The position numbers and the translations under genes were made by a program. DNA of 64,000 nucleotides from JAJFUV01 sp964384215 (GTDB taxonomy: Bacteria; Acidobacteriota; Terriglobia; Bryobacterales; Bryobacteraceae): assembly GCA_964384215.1 (NCBI GenBank), contig CAYLLB010000014.1, positions 43,335 to 107,334 on the forward strand, written 5' to 3'. The notes under the pieces were generated by a model, which worked only from the letters and a program-made list of their open reading frames with translations, was not told where the DNA came from and did no database searches. Shown here one piece after another: positions 36,085 to 44,959 of the stretch. Numbering within the stretch: position 1 is the stretch's first letter; each line of letters starts with the position of its first letter.

Positions 36085-36999
36085 ATGCCGATGCGCAGGT
36101 TGCTGCTCTTTTTGGCGCGCCGCCGCCTCCTCCGCCGTTGGATGGAACACTCTTCGACGGCCGCCCTGCTCACCAGGCGCTTCATCGCCGGCCAGTCGTT
36201 GGACGATGCGATTTCGGTTTGCGCCGCTCTGGCCGCGGAACGTATGTTCGCGACGATAGACCGCCTCGGCGAAAACGTGACGTCCATCGAAGAAGCCGCC
36301 GCCTCGCGGGACACGTATCTCGACGTCTTGGAGCGGATTGCCGCCGCGTCCTCTCACACCACGATCTCGATCAAGTTAACCCAGTTCGGCATGGACTTAT
36401 CCGAACAAGCTTGCCGGGAGAACGTCACCGCGCTGGCCGAACGCGCGTGCCGCCTGGGCACTCGCGTCGAAGTGGACATGGAGTCGCACGAATACGTCGA
36501 CCGGACGTTGCGCCTCGCCACTGATCTGCATCACCGTTTCAACTGCGTCCGGGCCGTCATCCAGTCGTACTTGTACCGGAGCGAGGAGGATATCGAGGCG
36601 CTGTGCGACGCAAGCGTGCCCGTGCGCCTGTGCAAGGGTGCATATCTGGAACCACGCACGGTGGCCTTCCCACGCAAACAGGATGTGGATGCCAACTACC
36701 TGAAGCTCATGTACGTGCTTTTGGACCGCGGGGCGAACCCGGCCTTCGCCACGCACGACGAAAAAATCATTCGCTCCATCCAGGCCTACGCGCGATTGAA
36801 GGACATCTCCCCCGAGAGCTTCGAGTTCCAGATGCTTTACGGGATTCGCCGCGACTTGCAGCGCGAACTTACGCGTGAAGGCTACCGTGTCCGCCTCTAC
36901 GTGCCGTACGGCACCGCCTGGTACCCGTACTTCATGCGCCGCTTAGCCGAGCGGCCCGCCAACATCCTCTTCCTGCTGCGAAATCTGCTGCGCCGCTAG
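36085..36999 (+). CDS. Proline dehydrogenase (monofunctional)
   Basis: This 304-residue flavoenzyme oxidises proline to pyrroline-5-carboxylate and passes electrons to quinone. The barrel core shows ISIKLTQFGMDLS, the RLCKGAYLEP motif with its FAD-contacting lysine, FATHDEKIIRS, and the C-terminal proline-binding motif YGTAWYPYFMRRLAERP with R285 and R286. The short length fits the monofunctional (PutB-type) class. The start ATG lies one base after the rmuC stop; a second ATG follows two codons later. The partner P5C dehydrogenase is not in the window. Confidence 0.93.
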   Translation: MPMRRLLLFLARRRLLRRWMEHSSTAALLTRRFIAGQSLDDAISVCAALAAERMFATIDRLGENVTSIEEAAASRDTYLDVLERIAAASSHTTISIKLTQFGMDLSEQACRENVTALAERACRLGTRVEVDMESHEYVDRTLRLATDLHHRFNCVRAVIQSYLYRSEEDIEALCDASVPVRLCKGAYLEPRTVAFPRKQDVDANYLKLMYVLLDRGANPAFATHDEKIIRSIQAYARLKDISPESFEFQMLYGIRRDLQRELTREGYRVRLYVPYGTAWYPYFMRRLAERPANILFLLRNLLRR

Positions 37000-37046
37000 C
37001 GCCCGGGTGACGCAACTTTCACCTCGAAAAAGCCGTCTAATATTGC

Positions 37047-37484
37047 ATGAAGTACTGGGGCTTCTTCGTGCTGAAGTTGCTCGTGACGGCGATTGTGGGA
37101 TTCGTTCTGTGGGAAGCGATCCACGTGATTTGGCCGTCCTCGCGTCTCAGCTACTACGGCGTACCGGCGCCCCGGTTCGGACACGATCTGGTCTATACCC
37201 TGGTCTTGCTGCTCTACAACCTCGTCCTGCAGGGCCTCATCTGGCTGAGCATATGGGACCAGCGATATCGCTGCCGGATCTGCCTGCGGCGCTTGCGCAT
37301 GCCAGTGGAGCAGGGTTCATGGAGCCATATGCTGTTGTTCGGCCCGCCGCATACCGAGTATATTTGCACTTACGGGCACGGCGCGCTCGATGTGCCTGAG
37401 ATTCCGGTTTCCGGACGTCCCGTCTGGAAGCGCAACGAGGACATGTGGAAGGAACTGTTCAAGCCCCGAGAACGTTCGCGGTAA
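37047..37484 (+). CDS. Unrecognised small membrane protein with zinc-ribbon-like cysteines
   Basis: This 145-residue protein begins with two transmembrane helices (about 5-24 and 49-70). A short cytoplasmic domain follows with C76-R-I-C79 and, 28 residues later, C107-T-Y-G-H111, which together could bind one zinc. The C-terminal part is charged. I do not recognise a family. It overlaps the next gene by 40 bases in another frame, which suggests coupled translation and a shared job. Confidence 0.65.
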   Translation: MKYWGFFVLKLLVTAIVGFVLWEAIHVIWPSSRLSYYGVPAPRFGHDLVYTLVLLLYNLVLQGLIWLSIWDQRYRCRICLRRLRMPVEQGSWSHMLLFGPPHTEYICTYGHGALDVPEIPVSGRPVWKRNEDMWKELFKPRERSR

Positions 37485-37807
37485 GGCTCGCCGTCGCGGT
37501 TGTCCTGCTGGTGGCCTTCGGAGTGATAGCCGCCCGCCTGGTGCCGCCCTACTTTCATCACTACCAATTCAAGGGCTACATCGAACAGATGGCGGATAGC
37601 CAGGAGACTGGCGGTCTGCCGGAGGAAATGCTTCGTATCCGTGTGATAGACGGGGCACGGCGGCGCGGTCTGCCTGTGCAGGCCGGCCAAGTTCGCATCT
37701 CGCGTGGCGCCTCAGGCATGAGCATCGACGTCCGCTACGTTGTGCCCGTGGACATCTACGTGTCCACCGTGATCCTGCACTTCCACACGCACGCCGGCGC
37801 ACGCTGA
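37445..37807 (+). CDS. Unrecognised single-pass membrane protein
   Basis: This 120-residue protein starts at a GTG with GAGG about seven bases upstream, inside the end of the preceding gene. One transmembrane helix lies at about 13-32, followed by a beta-rich exported or peripheral domain (FKGYIEQMADSQETGG, then VRISRGASGMSIDVRYVVPV). This layout resembles DUF4845-type proteins, but the match is by general look only. No function can be proposed beyond a link with the overlapping upstream protein. Confidence 0.6.
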   Translation: MEGTVQAPRTFAVRLAVAVVLLVAFGVIAARLVPPYFHHYQFKGYIEQMADSQETGGLPEEMLRIRVIDGARRRGLPVQAGQVRISRGASGMSIDVRYVVPVDIYVSTVILHFHTHAGAR

Positions 37808-37841
37808 CACAGACTCTCCGGGTTCCGCTAGACTGTCCAAG

Positions 37842-39242
37842 ATGGGACAACTACTTGCCGGTGTTGGACGTGCCGACATTACTCCCGCGTCCGGCACTCC
37901 GCAGGGCGGGTGGGGTGCGCAGACGCACCAGCGCGGCCTGGGCGCGGACATGCCCATGTACGCCACGGCACTGGCTCTTTCCGACGGCAACGAAACCCTG
38001 GCGATCGCCGATGTGGATGCCATCGGCTTCGACGGCGTTTGGACCGCGCGCATCCTCGACGCCATCTCTTCGACAACCGGGCTGGCGAAGGACCACATCC
38101 GCTTCTCCTGCACGCACACGCACTCCGGGCCGAATACTTTCCGCCTCGGCAACATCAGCGAAGGCCTGGACATGGTGATGAGCTACCTGGACAGTCTCCC
38201 GCTTCGCATTGCCGGTGCGGTTTACCAGGCGCTCCAAACGATGCGGCCGGTGCGTTGCGCGGCAGCGGAAGGCCGCTCGGAGATCAATGTAAACCGGCGC
38301 TTCCGCGTGCCAGGCGGCGGAATGGCCGTGGGCCGGAACTGGGGCGGCGCCGCGGATCCCACGGTGCGTGTGGTGCGCTTCGACGCGCTGGATGAAACGC
38401 CGGTGGCCACCATCGTCCACTACGCCTGTCACGGCACGACGATCGCCTGGCAGAACAAGCTGTTCACGCCAGACTATCCGGGCGTGTGCCGCCAGGTGGT
38501 CGAGCGGGAAGTAGGCGGGACGTGCCTGTTCCTGCAGGGCGCAGCCGGGAATTTGACCCCCCGGCGCGGCTTCACCGGCGACCTGCGTGTGTACCGATGG
38601 TTGGGCCAACGGCTCGGCTTGGCCGCCGCCGAGACGGCTCTCGCCATCGAAACGTTGCCGAAGCGCGAACGTTACGCCGGCGTGCTGCAATCCGGCGCGG
38701 CCATAGCCCTTTACGACGACGAACCGTTGGAGCCGCCTGCGCCGGAACTACGCATGATCACGCGCATGGTGGAGCTTCCGCTGAAGCAGTTCGATGCGCC
38801 GGAGAAGCTGGAAGCGGAAGCTTTGGCGCTACATGAGGAAATGGAGCGCGCCCGCCGCGAAGGGTCGGAAGAGGAATTGCGCGCTGCCACCGCCCGCTAT
38901 ACGCAGGCCAACTGGCGCGCCGGAGCCGCCCGCGAGTTTTTCGGCAGGAAGACGGCCGCGCGCCAGATGCAGGCCATCCGGGTGGGGGACATCGCGCTTC
39001 TGTCGATCGAAGGCGAACCGTTCATTGAAATCGGTCTGCGCATCGTAGAGGCGTCTCCGTTCGCACACACGCTGTTTTCGGGTTACTCGAACGGAGGATT
39101 CGGCTACATTCCCACGCGCGAGGCCGTCGAGGAAGGTGGCTACGAAGTAACGCAGGGTAGCCCGTTTTCGGGCGGCGCCGCCGACGCCGTTGTCGCGGAA
39201 GGACTGCGATTATTGCACGATCTGAAGGAGATAGACGCATGA
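37842..39242 (+). CDS. Neutral/alkaline ceramidase-like (PF04734-type) protein
   Basis: This 466-residue protein has the N-terminal domain of neutral ceramidases. GVGRADITPASG opens it, H92-T-H94 in CTHTHSGPN and H193/H197 in HYACHGTT look like the zinc ligands, and the nucleophile region reads LQGAAGNLT239PRR. In true ceramidases this last block has serine (GNLSPN or GDVSPN), so the catalytic residue is threonine here. The C-terminal half is much shorter than the roughly 650-residue enzymes, and no signal peptide is visible. Substrate is therefore open. The stop overlaps the SDR start by ATGA. Confidence 0.8.
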   Translation: MGQLLAGVGRADITPASGTPQGGWGAQTHQRGLGADMPMYATALALSDGNETLAIADVDAIGFDGVWTARILDAISSTTGLAKDHIRFSCTHTHSGPNTFRLGNISEGLDMVMSYLDSLPLRIAGAVYQALQTMRPVRCAAAEGRSEINVNRRFRVPGGGMAVGRNWGGAADPTVRVVRFDALDETPVATIVHYACHGTTIAWQNKLFTPDYPGVCRQVVEREVGGTCLFLQGAAGNLTPRRGFTGDLRVYRWLGQRLGLAAAETALAIETLPKRERYAGVLQSGAAIALYDDEPLEPPAPELRMITRMVELPLKQFDAPEKLEAEALALHEEMERARREGSEEELRAATARYTQANWRAGAAREFFGRKTAARQMQAIRVGDIALLSIEGEPFIEIGLRIVEASPFAHTLFSGYSNGGFGYIPTREAVEEGGYEVTQGSPFSGGAADAVVAEGLRLLHDLKEIDA

Positions 39243-39994
39243 AGCTGAAGGATAAAGTCGCCATCGTGACCGGCGCATCGCTGGGCATCGGCCGTGCCGT
39301 CGCCGTCGAACTGGCCGCTCAGGGCGCCGACGTGGCGGTGAACTACGTTCGCCATGCCGGGGAGGCGGAAAAAGCGGTCGAGGAGATTCGGGCTCTTGGC
39401 CGCCGCGCCATCGCGTGCCAGGCAGATGTTGGCGACCGGGCACAGGATGAGCGGATGCTCGAAGAGACGCTGAAGGCATTCGGACGGGTGGATATCCTGG
39501 TCAGTAACGCGGCCTATAGCATCCGCAAACCTTTCCTCGAACTCACGCCGGAAGATGTGGAAAAGACCTGGTCGGTTTCGCTTTGGGGCGTTTTCCACAC
39601 CTGCCAGTTGGCCGCGAAGCAAATGGTCAAGCAAGGCACGGGCGGCAACATCGTACTCGTCAGTTCGGTTCATGCGGAGCGTCCCTATCCGCGGTCCACC
39701 TCCTACAACGCCGCCAAGGCTGCCGTGAACCAGATGGCTTTCACCTGGGCCAATGAACTCATTCCGTACGGCATCCGTGTGAACGTGGTCGAGCCGGGAT
39801 GGACCGATACGCCCGGCGAACGCAACTACAACACGGAGGAGCAACTGCGCGAGGGCGGCAAACTGGTGCCCATCGGGCGGCTGGCGCGTGCCGAGGAAGT
39901 TGCCAAAGGCGTGGCGTTCCTGGTTTCCGAAGACGCCTCGTACATCGTGGGAAGCTGCCTCCGCATCGACGGCGGTTTCGTGCTGGTCCACTAA
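39239..39994 (+). CDS. Short-chain dehydrogenase/reductase
   Basis: This 251-residue classical SDR has the cofactor motif T11-G-A-S-L-G-I-G18, the structural NAAY (89-93 region), catalytic S143 and Y156-x3-K160 in SYNAAK, and the C-terminal substrate part. It resembles FabG and glucose-1-dehydrogenase-like SDRs and probably uses NADP or NAD on a sugar or keto group. GAAGGAG precedes the start inside the upstream gene. It is coupled to the ceramidase-like gene and the EamA transporter. Confidence 0.9.
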   Translation: MKLKDKVAIVTGASLGIGRAVAVELAAQGADVAVNYVRHAGEAEKAVEEIRALGRRAIACQADVGDRAQDERMLEETLKAFGRVDILVSNAAYSIRKPFLELTPEDVEKTWSVSLWGVFHTCQLAAKQMVKQGTGGNIVLVSSVHAERPYPRSTSYNAAKAAVNQMAFTWANELIPYGIRVNVVEPGWTDTPGERNYNTEEQLREGGKLVPIGRLARAEEVAKGVAFLVSEDASYIVGSCLRIDGGFVLVH

Positions 39995-39996
39995 CT

Positions 39997-40911
39997 ATGC
40001 CGCCCCGAGGGCGTTCCTTCTACTTCTTGCTGCTGGTAGTTGCCTGCCTGATGTTCGCGGGGCAGGGCACCGCCATCAAACATCTGGGACGCCACCTCGG
40101 TCCGCTGCAAATCACCTTCCTGCCGTTTACGCTCGCCACCCTAGCTCTGCTGCCGCTTGCCCTGCGTGTGCGGCGCACGAGCGGCGTAAGGCTGAGGTGG
40201 TCGGATTGGCGACAGTTCATCATAGCCGGCGTTGCCGGCCAGGTGGTTACGCAACTCGGCTTCGTGGCGGGCGTTACACGATCGCTCGCATCGAACGGTG
40301 CCGTCCTGTCGCTGCTGCTGCCGGTGATCAGTACGCTGCTGGCGGCAATCATGCTGGGCGAGAAACTAACGAAACTTCGTGTTTCGGCTCTGGCGATCGG
40401 TCTTGCCGGAGCCTTGTTGCTATCCGCCGGCAATCTACGCGACAGCTCGTTCTTGAATGTGAACTACCTGGTGGGGAACGTGTTGATCGTTCTGGCGATG
40501 ACCGGCTCGGCGTTCTACAACGTATACGCCAAGTCGCTGTTCGAGAAGTTTCAGCAGATCGAAGTGCTGGTATTCAGCTATGTGGCCGCCGCGGTGACCG
40601 GTCTGGGCGCCACTCTGGTTGCCGATCCCATCCAGTGGAGCGCCTTCCAGTCGTTCACTTGGCAGGCGTGGGTTGCTTTTGCCTATCAGACACTCATCGC
40701 ATACAGCGCGGCCATGCTCCTGTTTTTCGCTGCGCTCAAGCGTTTGGACGTCGCTACGGCGTCGCTTTCGCTCTATCTGCTGCCCGTGTTCGGCGTGGTC
40801 CTTGCGGCGGTACTACTCGACGAAAGGTTGAGTGCGGTGGCGCTGGCCGGCACCGGGATCGTGCTTTTTGCCACGCTCCTGGTTGTTCGCTACGACACGA
40901 AAAGCACATAG
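39997..40911 (+). CDS. EamA/DMT-family transporter
   Basis: This 304-residue membrane protein has ten predicted helices in two EamA repeats (about residues 10-140 and 150-295). The second repeat ends with SLYLLPVFGVVLAAVLLDERLS, the usual EamA end with its conserved E in a DERL/GE motif, matched in repeat one by AAIMLGEKLTKL. The family exports metabolites such as amino acids or sugars. It starts two bases after the SDR stop, so the three genes 37842-40911 form one unit. Confidence 0.9.
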   Translation: MPPRGRSFYFLLLVVACLMFAGQGTAIKHLGRHLGPLQITFLPFTLATLALLPLALRVRRTSGVRLRWSDWRQFIIAGVAGQVVTQLGFVAGVTRSLASNGAVLSLLLPVISTLLAAIMLGEKLTKLRVSALAIGLAGALLLSAGNLRDSSFLNVNYLVGNVLIVLAMTGSAFYNVYAKSLFEKFQQIEVLVFSYVAAAVTGLGATLVADPIQWSAFQSFTWQAWVAFAYQTLIAYSAAMLLFFAALKRLDVATASLSLYLLPVFGVVLAAVLLDERLSAVALAGTGIVLFATLLVVRYDTKST

Positions 40912-40921
40912 CCGGGTCTCG

Positions 40922-42187
40922 TTACTGCTCTTTCAGAATCTCCACACCCGCCCGCTTTCGGCTCTTGAATAGTGAATAAATCGTCCCGTCCTTATCCACC
41001 GTGCACCAGCTCTCGGTGTGCTCGGGGACCGACATACTCATATTGCAGACGAAATCGCCGTTGTTGTTGTACTTGGCGATGCTGACCTTACGGCCTATGT
41101 TGCTCTCCACCGCGCCGTCGTAACCCGCCTTCGTGCGGACGGTCAGGTAGACGTTGCCCCAGCGGTCGCCCGTCATGCTGTGGAAGTAGATCGAACCTTC
41201 CGGGGGATCGCCGTGCGCGAAGGTAAACAGGTAGCGGCCTTTGGAGTCGAACTTCTTCGTCGGACCGTAATAGCTGTTCACGAACACGTCGTCGTTGGGA
41301 TCCAGGTACAGGCCGTGCGGCGCGTTGAATTCATCTGTGTTTGGGCCGTCCTTGCCGAATGAGAACAGGAACTTGCCGCCGTGCTCGTAAACGTTGACGC
41401 GCATGTTGTCGACGTCGGTAGCGTATAGCCGCCCTTTCGAATCGAACCACAAACCGTGTCCGCGCAGGATCATGCCCGGCAGTGTCCCTTTCTCGGCGAA
41501 CATATGCAGGAACTTGCCTTCCGGTGAGAAGATCTGCAGCCGCGGGCGGTCGCCCTTCACATCGGTTGTGTAAATGTTGCCCGCTTCATCCACGTGCGCG
41601 TAGCGGGGCTCCTGGAACTGGCCGTCGCCGCTGCCGGGTCCATTGCCGATCTCTTGCAGGAACTTGCCGTCCTTCGTGTACCGGAACACGCGTCCCGCGC
41701 GCTGGTCGACGATGAGCAAATTTCCTTGCTTATCAATGCTGATGCCGTGGGGCGCGCGAAGGTGGGACCCCTTCGATTCCAAGTCTTCGCTCCAGCTGCC
41801 CACGACCTTGTAGGACGGATCAGCCGGTCCCACGATCACGGTCCCCCACACGTAGCGGTTTACTGAGCCTTCCACTTCGCCCCGGACGCTGACTTCATTG
41901 GGAACGGGAGCTTTCACCGGCGCGTGGTAAATCCCGTTGGCGTCGATGGTGCCAACCTCGGCGTTGCCGCCCGGAACGTCGTTCACGAACCATTTCACGC
42001 TGTTCGGCGCCTGTGCCGCCATCATGCGCGTGGCCAGGATTATGGCCTTGAACCGCTGCTGGCCTCCCGGAGCGAGCTTCACGAGCGACGGCTTGATGAT
42101 TGCCCGGTGGTAAGGCGTGGGCGCCTGGGCGAACAGGCTCGCGGCCAAGGCGGTCACCGCCAAAGTAATGCTGGTGAGTCGATGCAT
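40922..42187 (-). CDS. Exported NHL-repeat beta-propeller protein
   Basis: This 421-residue protein has a signal peptide (about 1-20, ending LFAQ), an N-terminal Ig-like domain (about 30-120) and a C-terminal NHL beta-propeller from about 130. The repeats are visible as LRAPHGISIDKQGNLLIVDQ, FQEPRYAHVDEAGNIYTTD and FNAPHGLYLDPNDDVFVNS. The start ATG has AAGGGAAT before it. NHL propellers outside the cell usually bind or process ligands; some have lyase activity. No catalytic residue is evident. Confidence 0.85.
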   Translation of the reverse strand: MHRLTSITLAVTALAASLFAQAPTPYHRAIIKPSLVKLAPGGQQRFKAIILATRMMAAQAPNSVKWFVNDVPGGNAEVGTIDANGIYHAPVKAPVPNEVSVRGEVEGSVNRYVWGTVIVGPADPSYKVVGSWSEDLESKGSHLRAPHGISIDKQGNLLIVDQRAGRVFRYTKDGKFLQEIGNGPGSGDGQFQEPRYAHVDEAGNIYTTDVKGDRPRLQIFSPEGKFLHMFAEKGTLPGMILRGHGLWFDSKGRLYATDVDNMRVNVYEHGGKFLFSFGKDGPNTDEFNAPHGLYLDPNDDVFVNSYYGPTKKFDSKGRYLFTFAHGDPPEGSIYFHSMTGDRWGNVYLTVRTKAGYDGAVESNIGRKVSIAKYNNNGDFVCNMSMSVPEHTESWCTVDKDGTIYSLFKSRKRAGVEILKEQ

Positions 42188-42225
42188 GTGCTGATTCCCT
42201 TCTCGTGCTTCCATAGCACCGTCCG

Positions 42226-42234
42226 ATTGTATCA
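42226..42234 (-). promoter_or_regulatory. Extended -10 element of the NHL-repeat gene
   Basis: The minus strand reads TGATACAAT, an extended -10 box (TGn plus TACAAT), 38 bases before the start codon. No good -35 box is seen, as expected for extended -10 promoters. Activity is inferred. Confidence 0.4.
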
Positions 42235-42342
42235 GCGGGAATGGCGGCGCCGTTCAGTGTCGCCGACCACGGCAAAAATGCACGGCTGTGTAGCGGCCCC
42301 GGGTTTCCGTGCGTCTCTCCTATAAGGTCAATACGAAAAATC

Positions 42343-43029
42343 ATGATGTCACAGCCAGGGATTACCAATTATCTGGTTGCAGCGGCTGCCTTTCTAGCGC
42401 TGTTCGGTCCTCGTCCCGCGACCGGGCAGTTGTTGAGCTTTGGCGTGAAGGGCGGAGTGCCGTTGACCGACGCCACGGAAGGCAATTTCAGCAGCCCGGC
42501 CATGAAGCGATATGTCGTGGGTCCAACGGCGGAACTCAAACTGCCGTTTTCGTTTGCCTTCGAAGCGGACGCCCTCTACCGCCGCACCGGGTACGACATG
42601 ACGGTCAGGGACTTCGGGCTCACCTCCGTGACTCAGGTGCGTGCCAACTCCTGGGAGTTCCCGCTCCTGGTCAAGCACTATATGGGGCCAAGTCTGCTGC
42701 CCTTACGCCTGTACCTTTCGGGCGGCTATGTGGTCCGAAAGACCTCTGGCGTCGATGGCTCCGTCCATACCTTTGGTACGGACTCCGTGAGCGGCCAGGT
42801 CATCGATACCACGGCGCACTACGACGGTAGTTACCTGCGACAGGACGACCCTACTCATGGGCTGGCAGTGGGAGGAGGAGCGCGCTTGCACTTGGGGCCC
42901 TTGCATATCTCGCCTGAAATTCGCTACACGCGTTGGGCCGGCATCGCCTTGAGCGACCAGCAGTCACACGGCGTATTCGCCCAATCCACGCAAAACCAGT
43001 TGGACGTGCTGGTAGGATTGACCTTCTGA
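42343..43029 (+). CDS. Outer-membrane beta-barrel protein (OMP_b-brl type)
   Basis: This 228-residue protein has a signal peptide (about 1-27, ending ATGQ). After it come alternating strands with aromatic girdle residues (LLSFGVKGGVPLTDA, FAFEADALYRRTGYDM, PLRLYLSGGYVVRK, LHISPEIRYTRW), ending in phenylalanine, LDVLVGLTF, as required for barrel insertion. It is a small OmpW- or PorT-like barrel of unknown ligand. Two ATGs in a row could serve as start. A TATAAG box lies at 42321-42326, close to a -10 position. Confidence 0.82.
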   Translation: MMSQPGITNYLVAAAAFLALFGPRPATGQLLSFGVKGGVPLTDATEGNFSSPAMKRYVVGPTAELKLPFSFAFEADALYRRTGYDMTVRDFGLTSVTQVRANSWEFPLLVKHYMGPSLLPLRLYLSGGYVVRKTSGVDGSVHTFGTDSVSGQVIDTTAHYDGSYLRQDDPTHGLAVGGGARLHLGPLHISPEIRYTRWAGIALSDQQSHGVFAQSTQNQLDVLVGLTF

Positions 43030-43050
43030 ACGTGCTGCAGAAGCCAAACA

Positions 43051-44922
43051 CTAATTCACGCCAATCCTGCCGGCGCCCCGGACGTCCACCGGTTGGATCC
43101 CCAACCGGACGGCAGGTGAATCGGCGTTGAAACGGTAAATCCCTTGCGCGGGCCTCTGCAGCCCGGGGCTGGCATATACGCTTCCTTCTCGTGGCGCCAT
43201 GGGAACCGGCTTTCCGAGGCTATACTCCGTCATTGTTTCCAGGTTGACCTTGCCCGCGCCGCTGAAGATGACGTTTCCGGGCATGGCGGCAACCGCGTCG
43301 GCCGGCATCCGAAACGTGACCTCTCCCGAAGCCCGGATCACGTTCCGCTCCACCACATATCCACTGGAGCGCGGGAACGTAAGCTTCATGTCGCCGTTGT
43401 GCAGAAAAATGTTATTACGTATGAAATTCCGGCGGCCGATGTGATTGTGTGTCGGGCGCGCCACGTTCAGCGAAACATTCCCTTCAACGGTACAGTTTTC
43501 GCTTAGCTCGTCGAGATAATAAGCCGATGAACCATAGCCGCCCGTGTCGGCAATGTCGCGGACCATGTTGCCGCGTATGGTGACGTCGCGCCCCATGCCC
43601 GTGTAAAAGGCCGCGCCGTCGTGCAATTCGAGCATCGCGCGGTAAACCAGGTTGGCTTCGAGCAAGTGCCCTGATCCGCCGAACAGGATGGCCGTGTAAG
43701 GGACGTCGTGAACTTCGTTGTGGACGATGCGAAAACGCTTGCCGTCGCAGGAGATCCCCAGCGCGCTCGGGTAAGTGACGCCGCTACGGTGAACCAGGTT
43801 GCCGCTCAACTCGGCATCCTCGCCATGCACTACGATGCCACTGGCGCCGGTAGAGTGGATATCCGAGTTCCGCACCGCGAGCCGGACAGTGTTGCGTGCC
43901 TTGATCCCCTGTCCGCCCGTGTTGAAGACGGTCAGGTTCAACAGGCGGCAATCTTCCGCCGAATCGAGCGCCACAGCCCCGCCATATACCCTGGCGCCGA
44001 ACCCACCGGCCTTGGCCGGAGTGTTCGTCACCGAGACCGTCAAGCCTGCGAGAGTAATGTGCCGGGCTGGGGTCTCCTTGCCGCCTGCGACTTTCACCAC
44101 CTCTTCGAGTATCGGTGCGATCACTTCAGCGGTTGCCATATCCTCACCCGGCATGGGCCAGTAGACGACTTTGCCGGCCGTGCGATCCAGGTACCACTGG
44201 CCGGGCCGCTTCATGCCCTCGCGCAAATTCCAGACCACGTACTTCCGCACGTCGAACCCGCCCGCTGGATGGTTGGTGGGGCTCCGGAAGCGGAGGATGT
44301 GCGCTGCCCTGTCGATTGAAGCCACGCGCACGAGCGACTCATCCCACATGTGATACACGGTAATTTCCGCATTAGCTGGGTCGAAGCTGTCGGGGATGTC
44401 AGCGGGCCGGTACCGCAGCGTAGTCAGTTCCTCGTTGGTTGGCATGCGCTGCCAGCCGCCGCCAGTGGTGCCCATCCATTTCACCTTGAATTCGTTGAGA
44501 TGCTCGAACGCGCCGGTTTCCGGCATCCGCGCGCGATGGCGGAATTCTCCGTTCACCGAAAGCATACGGAAATCCCACGCGCCGTCTTTCACGCCTGACA
44601 ACTCTGCCGCCCAGAACCCGCCGCCGTCCAGTTTCCAGTTGGAGATGCGGCGGCCGCCGTACAGAATGGGCTTCTCACCGGGATAGGCCTCCACCACCAG
44701 CCCCGAGTCGCGCTGATCCAGAAGCAGTGTTTCGGTCAGGAAGTATTTGCCGCCCCGGACTACGATTCGCTTCATCACAGCCGGTTCCGCCTTGCGCAGT
44801 TCATCACGCGCCGCAGCCAGGCTCATCGGGCCGTCCGGTGACACGGTCAGGATTGGAACCGGCTTGGTTTGAGCGCACAGTATTCCTGCGCAGACCAGGA
44901 CGAGCGTCGTGAAACGGCACAT
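43051..44922 (-). CDS. Secreted right-handed parallel beta-helix protein
   Basis: This 623-residue protein has a signal peptide (about 1-17) and a long series of beta-helix coils, best seen from about residue 290 on (LLNLTVFNTGGQGIKARNTV, LAVRNSDIHSTGASGIVVHG, FRIVHNEVHDVPYTAILFGG, VTIRGNMVRDIADTGGYGS). Proteins of this shape are polysaccharide lyases or glycoside hydrolases (for instance GH141-like) that act on plant or microbial polymers. A specific family or catalytic residue cannot be named. The start is taken at ATG in MCRFTTLVLV; a longer reading adds ten unlikely residues. Confidence 0.82.
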   Translation of the reverse strand: MCRFTTLVLVCAGILCAQTKPVPILTVSPDGPMSLAAARDELRKAEPAVMKRIVVRGGKYFLTETLLLDQRDSGLVVEAYPGEKPILYGGRRISNWKLDGGGFWAAELSGVKDGAWDFRMLSVNGEFRHRARMPETGAFEHLNEFKVKWMGTTGGGWQRMPTNEELTTLRYRPADIPDSFDPANAEITVYHMWDESLVRVASIDRAAHILRFRSPTNHPAGGFDVRKYVVWNLREGMKRPGQWYLDRTAGKVVYWPMPGEDMATAEVIAPILEEVVKVAGGKETPARHITLAGLTVSVTNTPAKAGGFGARVYGGAVALDSAEDCRLLNLTVFNTGGQGIKARNTVRLAVRNSDIHSTGASGIVVHGEDAELSGNLVHRSGVTYPSALGISCDGKRFRIVHNEVHDVPYTAILFGGSGHLLEANLVYRAMLELHDGAAFYTGMGRDVTIRGNMVRDIADTGGYGSSAYYLDELSENCTVEGNVSLNVARPTHNHIGRRNFIRNNIFLHNGDMKLTFPRSSGYVVERNVIRASGEVTFRMPADAVAAMPGNVIFSGAGKVNLETMTEYSLGKPVPMAPREGSVYASPGLQRPAQGIYRFNADSPAVRLGIQPVDVRGAGRIGVN

Positions 44923-44959
44923 GAAACTACTATAGGGCTGCTGGCAGGGCAACGGGCGT

